DNA from: Boseongicola sp. H5
GTDB lineage: Bacteria; Pseudomonadota; Alphaproteobacteria; Rhodobacterales; Rhodobacteraceae
NCBI GenBank assembly: GCA_020622165.1
Contig: JACNMN010000009.1
Span: 1 to 64,000 of the forward strand
Length of the DNA: 64,000 nucleotides
Direction: 5' to 3'
Shown piece by piece: positions 57,829 through 64,000 of the stretch (positions are counted from its first letter, which is position 1; every line of letters begins with the position of its first letter). The position numbers and the translations under genes were made by a program. Under the pieces are notes generated by a model that saw nothing but the letters and a program-made list of their open reading frames with translations, did no database searches and had not been told where the DNA came from.

Positions 57829-59009
57829 TGAAATGTCTTTCTGGGGTCGAACGCATCGCGCACCCCCTCGAAGATGAAGACCAGAAGCGACAGCATGATC
57901 GCGAAACTGAAAAACGCGGTGAAGGCCAGCCATGGTGCTTGCAGGTTGTTCTTGGCCTGCAGGGTCAACTCCCCCAGCGACGGCGCCGAGGAGGGCAGGC
58001 CGAAGCCCAGAAAATCGAGGCTGGCCAGACCGCCGATCGTGCCGGTGACGATGAAGGGCAGCATCGTCAGTGTCGCGACCATCGCATTGGGCAGCACATG
58101 GCGGAACATGATCACCCGGCTCGATATGCCAAGGGCGCGCGCCGCCCGGACATACTCGAAATTCCGCGCGCGCAGAAACTCCGCGCGGACCACGCCCACC
58201 AGCGACGTCCAGCCGAACAGGACCATCAGAAACACCAGCAGCCAGAAATCCATCCGGAAGATGGCCGCGATGATGATGATCACGAACAGCCCCGGCGTGT
58301 AGCCCCAGATCTCGATGATCCGCTGGAAGATCAGGTCGAGCCAGCCGCCGAAATAGCCCTGCACCGCCCCCGCCGCGATCCCGATCACCGAGGTCAGCAC
58401 GGTGACGATCAGCGCGAACATCACGCTCAGCCGGAAGGCATAGATCACCCGCGCCAGCACGTCGCGCGCGGTGTCGTCGGTGCCCAGCCAGTGATTGGCG
58501 TCCGGCGCGGACGGGGCGGAGGTGCCGATATCGTTGATCGTGTTGTAGGCGTAGGGCACGATCGGCCAGATCAGCCAGCCCTGTTCGATCTCCTCGCCAT
58601 CGACGATCCCGTCCTCTTGGGCGTCCTCGATCACGCCCTCGGGGTCGTCCCAGCAGCTTTCCAGCCCGCCCGAGATGATCAGACAGCGCACTTCCGGGTC
58701 GCGATAGACGGCCTCGGTCCGGAAATCGCCGCCGAACTGGGTTTCCGGGTAGAAGTTGAAGACGGGCGTGTAAAGCTCGCCCCGGAAGTTGACCAGAAGC
58801 GGTTTGTCATTCGCGATCAGCTCCGCAAAAAGCGACAGGCCGAACAGGACCGAAAAGATCAGGAAGGACCAATAGGCCCGGCGGTTCGACCTGAAGTTCC
58901 GCCAGCGCCGCCGGTTCAGGGGCGACAGGGTGAAAAACCCCGTGGGCGGTTCGGGCACCGTGGTCCCGGCCGGCGGCTTGGGGGCGATCTCCTCTTCCCG
59001 CAGCGCCAT
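57825..59009 (-). CDS. yejE: Peptide ABC transporter permease, YejE type
   Basis: A 394-residue inner-membrane permease. The N-terminus is cytosolic, and a first helix (about 45-65) is followed by a long periplasmic loop and five more helices with the EAA-type LVGVVRAEFLRARNFEYVR (coupling with the ATPase). It pairs with YejB. The gene lies 2 bases after yejB and overlaps yejF by 4 bases. The insertion loop and family position support the YejE type over DppC. Confidence 0.92.
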   Translation of the reverse strand: MALREEEIAPKPPAGTTVPEPPTGFFTLSPLNRRRWRNFRSNRRAYWSFLIFSVLFGLSLFAELIANDKPLLVNFRGELYTPVFNFYPETQFGGDFRTEAVYRDPEVRCLIISGGLESCWDDPEGVIEDAQEDGIVDGEEIEQGWLIWPIVPYAYNTINDIGTSAPSAPDANHWLGTDDTARDVLARVIYAFRLSVMFALIVTVLTSVIGIAAGAVQGYFGGWLDLIFQRIIEIWGYTPGLFVIIIIAAIFRMDFWLLVFLMVLFGWTSLVGVVRAEFLRARNFEYVRAARALGISSRVIMFRHVLPNAMVATLTMLPFIVTGTIGGLASLDFLGFGLPSSAPSLGELTLQAKNNLQAPWLAFTAFFSFAIMLSLLVFIFEGVRDAFDPRKTFQ

Positions 59010-59011
59010 TC

Positions 59012-60166
59012 TCAGGTCTCCCGCGTTTCGAAGTCGATGCGCGGGTCGATCCAGACATACATCAGATCCGACAAAAGCCCGACGAAGAGCCCGATCAACC
59101 CGAAGACAAACAGGGTGCCGAAGATCACCGGATAGTTGCGGGTGACTGCCGCCTCAAAGCCCAGCCGGCCCAGACCATCCAGCGAGAAGATCGTCTCGAT
59201 GATGACCGATGCGCCGAAAAAGACGCTCACGAACACCGCGGGAAAGCCGGCGATCACGATCAGCATGGCGTTGCGGAACACATGCCCGTAAAGCACCCGG
59301 TTCTGGGCCAGCCCCTTGGCCTTCGCCGTGACCACATACTGTTTCTTGATCTCGTCCAGAAAACTGTTCTTGGTCAGCAGCGTCAGCGTCGCAAAGGCGG
59401 AGATGGTGGAGGCGGTGACCGGCAGCGCGATATGCCAGAGATAATCCACGATCTTCTCCCACCATGTCAGTGTGTTCCACACGTCCGACGGCGAGGTCAG
59501 CCCGCGCAGCGGGAAGATCTGCCAGTAGGATCCGCCCGCGAACAGCACCAGAAGCATGATCGCGAACAGAAACGCCGGGATCGCATAGGCCACGATGATC
59601 ACGCCGCTGGTCCATGTATCGAACCGCGACCCGTCGCTGACCGCCTTGCGGATGCCCAGCGGGATCGACACGACATAGGCGATCAGCGTCGACCACAGGC
59701 CCAGCGTGATCGACACCGGCAGCTTGTCGACCACCAGTTCCATCACGGTTTCGGAGTGGAAGAAACTGTCGCCGAAATCGAACCGCACGTAATCCCACAG
59801 CATCAGAAAGAAGCGGTCCAGCGCGGGGATACGTTCGGAAACGCACTCCTCCGCGTCCAGATCGGGGATGCCGGTAAATCCTTCCGCGCAAACGATGCGG
59901 GAGAAGTTGAACTGGATCTCCAACTCTTCCAGAAACCGGGGCGGGACGCCGCGCGCGCCCTGATAGGCGCCCTCGATCTCGATATTGCCGGTCTCGCTGC
60001 CGCCGCCCGAGATCGTGGCGAAGGCGTCGCCCTCGCCCTCAAGTTGGGCCAGAACCTGATCGACCGGCCCGCCGGGCACGAACTGCGTCAGCGCGAAATT
60101 GATCACCATGATCCCGAACAATGTCGGGATCATCAGCAACAGCCGTCTGAGGATATATGGGCCCAT
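59012..60166 (-). CDS. yejB: Peptide ABC transporter permease, YejB type
   Basis: A 384-residue permease with an N-terminal helix, a long periplasmic loop with the YejB-like segment [14 protein letters not shown], and five further helices carrying [20 protein letters not shown], the EAA coupling loop. It forms the membrane channel with YejE. It begins 6 bases after the yejA stop and ends 2 bases before yejE, as expected of the yejABEF operon. Confidence 0.92.
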   Translation of the reverse strand: MGPYILRRLLLMIPTLFGIMVINFALTQFVPGGPVDQVLAQLEGEGDAFATISGGGSETGNIEIEGAYQGARGVPPRFLEELEIQFNFSRIVCAEGFTGIPDLDAEECVSERIPALDRFFLMLWDYVRFDFGDSFFHSETVMELVVDKLPVSITLGLWSTLIAYVVSIPLGIRKAVSDGSRFDTWTSGVIIVAYAIPAFLFAIMLLVLFAGGSYWQIFPLRGLTSPSDVWNTLTWWEKIVDYLWHIALPVTASTISAFATLTLLTKNSFLDEIKKQYVVTAKAKGLAQNRVLYGHVFRNAMLIVIAGFPAVFVSVFFGASVIIETIFSLDGLGRLGFEAAVTRNYPVIFGTLFVFGLIGLFVGLLSDLMYVWIDPRIDFETRET

Positions 60167-60172
60167 GGCGCT

Positions 60173-62074
60173 CTAGAACGCGCCCGCTTCGCGAAGCGCC
60201 GCCTCGGCCTCGGCATCGCTCCACCAGAAATCAAGGAAGCCCAGCGCATAGGGCGGTAGCGGCTCCGGATAGCGATAGATGTCGTAATAGGCCACCCAGT
60301 GGGTATTGTTGAACCATTGCGGCACACGGAACCTTTCCCAGCGCAGAACCCGGTCCAGCGCCGCCACGGCCACATTCAGCTCTTCCTGCGTCTCGGAACT
60401 CACCACATGTTCGATCAGCGCGTCAACGGCCGGGTCGGCCAGCCCGGCGGCATTGAACACGCTGTCATTCGCGCTTTGCGACCCGAAATACTGACGCAGG
60501 CCGCTTCCGGGCTCGTATCCCATGGGCAGGTGGTCGATGATGATGTCGAAATCGTAGTCGCGTTCGCGCTGCGTCATCTGGGCACTGTCGACCCGTGTCA
60601 GCCGTGCCTTGATCCCGATGGCGCGCAAATTCTCCACATAGGGGTTGATCACCCGGTCGAAGAGCGGGCCGGAGTTCAGAAACTCCACATCCAGCGTCTG
60701 TCCGGCCGCGTTGCGGGCAAGCCCGTCATCGCCGATGAGCCAGCCCGCCTCTTCCAGCAGCGCCGAGGCGCGCCGCGCCTGCCGCCGGTCCAGTGTCCGG
60801 TTCGGATCGGATGCCGGCAGGCTGAACACCTCTTCGGTGAATACCTCCGGGCGCAACAGGTCGCGCAGCGGCTCCAGCAGGGCCAGTTCGGCCTCACTCG
60901 GCAAGCCTTCCGCGGCCAGATCCGTGTTCTGCCAGAAGGAATCGTTCCACTCGTAGAGCCCGTAAAACAGCGTCTGATTTGTCCATTCGAAGTTGAACAT
61001 CAGGGCGATGGCCTCGCGCACGCGCACGTCCTGAAACTTCTCGCGCCGCAGATTGATGATGAAGCTCTGGCCCGAGGTGATCGTCCCGTCGGGCAGTTCC
61101 GCCTTCACCACATGGCCGCGCTCCAGCGCCGGAAAGTCATAGGAGGTGGCCCAGTTCGCCGAACTGCTTTCCTGCCGGAACAGATAATTGCCCGCGGTGA
61201 ACCCCTCGAACGCGGCGACAGCATCGCCGTAATACTCGATCCGGATCCGGTCGAAATTGTACCGCCCGCGATTGATCGGCAGATCGGCGCCCCAGTAATC
61301 TGGGTTGCGGGCGTATACGACGCGCTGGCCCGGTTCCACCTCGTGCAACACATAGGGCGCCGAGCCGACGAGAGGCTCCAGACGGGCCTCGCTGAACCCA
61401 AGGCCCGAGGCCTCGTGGCTGGCCCGCGACATGACCGTCAGACCACCGGCCGATACGATACGGCCGCGGATCGGCGCTTCGGGGTTGAAATCGAAGCGGA
61501 TGCGGCGCTCGTCCAGCACCTCGGCCCCGGCAAGGGTCCGCCCGATCGCGGCGCGAAAGCTCGGCAGACCCTCGTCGCGCATGATCTCGTAGGAGAAGAG
61601 CGCGTCATCCGCCGTCACCGGCGTTCCGTCGGAAAACCGGGCCTCTTCGCGGATGGTGAAAATCACGTAGGATACGTCTTCGGGATAAGCGATGCTTTCG
61701 CATAGCAGGCAATAGGCGGAGCCGATCTCGTCGGCCGTGCCCTCCAGCATGCTTTCGAAGAAGATCGACGACAAGACCGCCGGGCGTCCCTCCCGCGTGA
61801 AGGGGTGCATGGAATCGAACGATCCCGACGACCATGCGAAGGACATCTCACCGCCCTTGGGCGCATCGGGGTTCACATAATCCAGATGCTGGAAATCAGG
61901 GCCATAACGCAGCTCCCCGAAGGTCGACACTCCATGCGTGACGATCAGGTCGTCCTGCGCCCGCGCGGCCCCGGCCCAAAGCAGAAGCACGATCGCCGGC
62001 ACAAGAAGCCATCCTGTCAGATGCCCCCAGTTCGAGCATGGAATGGTCTTTACTCGGGATAAACGGTCGCGCAT
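60173..62074 (-). CDS. yejA: Peptide-binding protein of the ABC transporter, YejA type
   Basis: A 633-residue SBP_bac_5-type solute-binding protein. A signal peptide with a basic start and hydrophobic core ends near AARAQ (about 40), and the mature protein has the family segments YVNPDAPKGG and FSYEIMRDEG. It delivers peptides to YejB/E. ATG 62074 is preferred over the frame start at 62113 because GGAGG lies 6 bases upstream. The operon is yejA-yejB-yejE-yejF. A GTTACG element lies upstream. Confidence 0.93.
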   Translation of the reverse strand: MRDRLSRVKTIPCSNWGHLTGWLLVPAIVLLLWAGAARAQDDLIVTHGVSTFGELRYGPDFQHLDYVNPDAPKGGEMSFAWSSGSFDSMHPFTREGRPAVLSSIFFESMLEGTADEIGSAYCLLCESIAYPEDVSYVIFTIREEARFSDGTPVTADDALFSYEIMRDEGLPSFRAAIGRTLAGAEVLDERRIRFDFNPEAPIRGRIVSAGGLTVMSRASHEASGLGFSEARLEPLVGSAPYVLHEVEPGQRVVYARNPDYWGADLPINRGRYNFDRIRIEYYGDAVAAFEGFTAGNYLFRQESSSANWATSYDFPALERGHVVKAELPDGTITSGQSFIINLRREKFQDVRVREAIALMFNFEWTNQTLFYGLYEWNDSFWQNTDLAAEGLPSEAELALLEPLRDLLRPEVFTEEVFSLPASDPNRTLDRRQARRASALLEEAGWLIGDDGLARNAAGQTLDVEFLNSGPLFDRVINPYVENLRAIGIKARLTRVDSAQMTQRERDYDFDIIIDHLPMGYEPGSGLRQYFGSQSANDSVFNAAGLADPAVDALIEHVVSSETQEELNVAVAALDRVLRWERFRVPQWFNNTHWVAYYDIYRYPEPLPPYALGFLDFWWSDAEAEAALREAGAF

Positions 62075-62213
62075 GGGCGCCCTCCACTGCTGTTTTGGTC
62101 TCTCCGGCTGCATATCTGCGCTGAATCACGTTACGGGGCAGCCCCCCTTTTCAGCAAGTTGAGAAATCGTGATCAGCCCCGGTTTGCGCGCTCAAGTCCA
62201 CCCTGAATGCAAC

Positions 62214-62239
62214 AAGACCGCCCCGGGAGGCGGTCTTTT
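62214..62239. terminator. Bidirectional terminator after cycM
   Basis: AAGACCGCC (62214-62222) and GGCGGTCTT (62229-62237) form a perfect 9-base stem with a 6-base loop, followed by TT on the plus strand. On the minus strand the hairpin is followed by GTTG, so it would be weak for cycM; it separates the cycM 3' end from the yejA promoter region. Confidence 0.65.
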
Positions 62240-62260
62240 CGGCAATCGACGGGATGTCGC

Positions 62261-62782
62261 TCAATCATCCAGCGTGTCGAGAAAGGCGATCAGGTTCGCA
62301 CGATCTTCGGCGTCGCGCATCCCGTTATAGGCCATGGCCGTGCCGGGTGCGTATTCCCGCGGGTTCTCGATGAAGGCCGAGATGTTCTCGGGCGTCCAGT
62401 CCCCGGTGGTGGCCAGAAGCCCGTCGGAATAGTTGAACCCTTCGACCGTGTGTTTCGGCCGTCCGACGACACCGTGCAGATAGGGGCCGACACCGTTCAC
62501 GCCCGGCTGATCCGAATGGCAGGCCGAACATTGCCGCCACAGCCGTTCCCCGGCAGAGGCATCGGCCACGGCATAAAGCTCCGCGAACGGGACCTCGACT
62601 ACCTCTTCGGCAACCTCGGTCTCGCCCTCGCCCGTGTCGATCACGTAGCCGGCGCGGTGATCCTCGTCATGGGCGCCACCCACGGAATACAGGCCGTCCG
62701 CCGCCCATCCGGCCAGCAGAAAGATCAAAAGCGCACCACAGACGGCGCCGCCGATCTTGGTGATGGTCATTGTGTCAAACAT
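62261..62782 (-). CDS. cycM: Membrane-anchored cytochrome c552
   Basis: A 173-residue protein with an N-terminal membrane helix (about 10-30) that stays uncleaved, a flexible acidic linker (about 40-65), and a class I cytochrome domain with CSACH (Cys85, Cys88, His89) and axial Met in AMAYNGM. It is the CycM/cytochrome c552 type that carries electrons from the bc1 complex to aa3 or cbb3 oxidase. It could serve the oxidase at 49-52 kb. ATG at 62782 or the Met at residue 5 may be the start. It is divergent from pheA. Confidence 0.9.
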   Translation of the reverse strand: MFDTMTITKIGGAVCGALLIFLLAGWAADGLYSVGGAHDEDHRAGYVIDTGEGETEVAEEVVEVPFAELYAVADASAGERLWRQCSACHSDQPGVNGVGPYLHGVVGRPKHTVEGFNYSDGLLATTGDWTPENISAFIENPREYAPGTAMAYNGMRDAEDRANLIAFLDTLDD

Positions 62783-62888
62783 GGATGTCCCGTTCTCACA
62801 TATGGTTCGCGGGTATGTATCGGCTTTCCTGCATGGCTTTCAAGGTGTAGTGAGCGCGACGAAACGACCTGCCGAGAGATTTTCGCCC

Positions 62889-63719
62889 ATGACGTCCCGT
62901 ATCGCCTTTCAGGGAGAACCCGGCGCCTATTCCCATCAGGCGTGCCACGAGGCCCGCCCCCGGATGGAGGCGTTGCCCTGCCCGACCTTCGAAGACGTGA
63001 TCGAGGCGGTCCAGTCCGGGGCCGCGGATCAGGCCATGCTGCCGGTCGAAAACTCCACCTACGGGCGGGTGGCCGACATTCACCGCCTTTTGCCGGAATC
63101 GGGCCTGCATATCGTCGACGAGGCGTTTGTGCGGGTGCATATCAATCTGCTCGCCGTTCCCGGCGCGACGCTCGCCGATGTGACCGACGCCTGGAGCCAT
63201 CTTGTCCTGTTGCCGCAATGCGCGCTGTTCCTGCGCCAGCACGGGATCAAGGGGCGCGTATCGCCGGACAATGCGCGCGCCGCCCGCGACGTGGCCGACT
63301 GGGGCGACAAGGCGCAAGCCGCGCTCGCCTCGGAACTGGCCGGCGATATCTACGGCCTCGACGTGCTGGCCCGCCATATCGAAGACCATGACCGCAACAC
63401 GACGCGGTTCCTGATCATGTCGCCCGTGGCCGACATGACCCGCCGCGCCGATCACATGATGACCAGCTTCGTCTTCCGCGTGCGCAACATCCCGGCGGCG
63501 CTCTACAAGGCGATGGGCGGCTTCGCGACCAATGGCGTGAACATGACCAAGCTGGAAAGCTACATGGTCGGCGGCTCCTTCACCGCCACCCAGTTCTATG
63601 CCGATATCGAAGGCCACCCGGATGACCCGCCGGTTCAGCGCGCGATGGAGGAGTTGCGCTATTTCACCTCCATGCTGCACATCCTCGGCACCTACCCGGC
63701 GGACCCCGCCCGCGATTGA
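62889..63719 (+). CDS. pheA: Prephenate dehydratase
   Basis: A 276-residue enzyme converting prephenate to phenylpyruvate. The start MTSRIAFQGEPGAYSHQA and the substrate site PVENSTYGRVADIH and DRNTTRFLIM are diagnostic; the C-terminal regulatory ACT domain has NVNMTKLESYMVGG-like NMTKLESYMVGG, which binds phenylalanine. There is no fused chorismate mutase, unlike E. coli PheA. ATG 62889 begins the conserved N-terminus; the frame is open upstream but unconvincing. Confidence 0.95.
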   Translation: MTSRIAFQGEPGAYSHQACHEARPRMEALPCPTFEDVIEAVQSGAADQAMLPVENSTYGRVADIHRLLPESGLHIVDEAFVRVHINLLAVPGATLADVTDAWSHLVLLPQCALFLRQHGIKGRVSPDNARAARDVADWGDKAQAALASELAGDIYGLDVLARHIEDHDRNTTRFLIMSPVADMTRRADHMMTSFVFRVRNIPAALYKAMGGFATNGVNMTKLESYMVGGSFTATQFYADIEGHPDDPPVQRAMEELRYFTSMLHILGTYPADPARD

Positions 63720-64000
63720 CCCCTGGTCTGCCGCCCCTCCTCACGCCACCCGCTGACCCAACGTCACCTGACGCGCGGCATCGGCAAAACGGCTACAATC
63801 TTAGACATAGCTCCAAGGGCCTCCAATACCCGCGCTTTTCAGGAAACCCCAATAGGCAAAGCTTCGCCCTGCCCGGAATGACTATGTCTTAGTACACAGC
63901 TTCTCTGACCCGTCTTCCGGGTAACCCCGCATTTCCCCGCCGACCGCGCGTTTATTCACTGCGAAATTCTGTTCGATTCAGGGTCTCTTTCGGGAACCAT
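63720..64000. other. 281-base right-hand end, no gene seen
   Basis: No protein or RNA gene could be supported. An imperfect inverted repeat is present: CTTAGACATAG (63800-63810) and CTATGTCTTAG (63882-63892), matching at 10 of 11 positions, 71 bases apart. It is lower in GC than the rest of the window. Confidence 0.4.

Overview
The window looks like chromosomal DNA of a high-GC alphaproteobacterium of the order Rhodobacterales (Rhodobacter/Paracoccus/Roseobacter type). The evidence is gene order as well as content: chvI-chvG-hprK-rapZ-EIIA-HPr facing pckA, a ccoNOQP-ccoGHIS block next to fnrL and hemN, rpoZ-rsh-pdxJ-acpS-lepB-rnc-era, etfBA near hbd, a probable methylsuccinyl-CoA dehydrogenase of the ethylmalonyl-CoA pathway, and membrane-anchored cytochrome c552. 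No phage, transposase, CRISPR array, rRNA or tRNA gene was seen. About 69 genes can be supported; two of them are broken by an in-frame TAG.

Layout. 0-10 kb: start of tuf, a lipoprotein, a cytochrome P450, an M48 protease with a DUF898 membrane protein, parC, an SH3 protein, an SDR, and a HIG1-like protein with cobalamin adenosyltransferase. 10-16 kb: hemolysin III-like protein, etfBA, a DUF6473-like protein, hbd and an acyltransferase. 16-22 kb: the ChvIG/HprK/EIIA/HPr phosphosignalling cluster with rapZ, divergent from pckA. 22-27 kb: lipoprotein, TSUP permease, probable mcd, and a solitary AAA ATPase (interrupted) flanked by ATTATCCC inverted repeats. 26.6-37.2 kb: core housekeeping genes on the minus strand (recO, era, rnc, lepB, acpS, two LysE exporters, pdxJ, rsh, rpoZ, folK). 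37-44 kb: NYN protein, cytochrome c, peroxiredoxin-like protein, ispH with an interrupted RidA gene, an excalibur protein, and a coupled four-gene lipid operon (acyltransferase, CdsA-like, small membrane protein, CDP-alcohol phosphotransferase). 44-56 kb: microaerobic respiration island (cbb3 oxidase and its assembly genes, UspA, DJ-1-like protein, FnrL, HemN) with four FNR-type boxes. 56-64 kb: yejABEF peptide ABC transporter, cycM and pheA.

How the parts fit. FnrL senses oxygen through an iron-sulfur cluster and probably acts at the boxes before ccoN, ccoG, the usp gene and in the fnrL-hemN gap, coupling cbb3 oxidase, copper loading and anaerobic haem synthesis; CycM is a plausible electron donor to the oxidase. 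EtfAB accepts electrons from acyl-CoA dehydrogenases such as the Mcd encoded 11 kb away, and the two promoters share an ACGTAAC element. The ChvIG/PTS-like cluster has no sugar permease and probably links cell-envelope and carbon state to pckA and related genes.

The most unusual items are the interrupted ATPase gene with its repeat-bearing borders, a second amber codon in the RidA gene at a position where I expect Glu, the lipid operon with an Asn-substituted CDP-alcohol motif, and a predicted leaderless FNR-activated hemN transcript.
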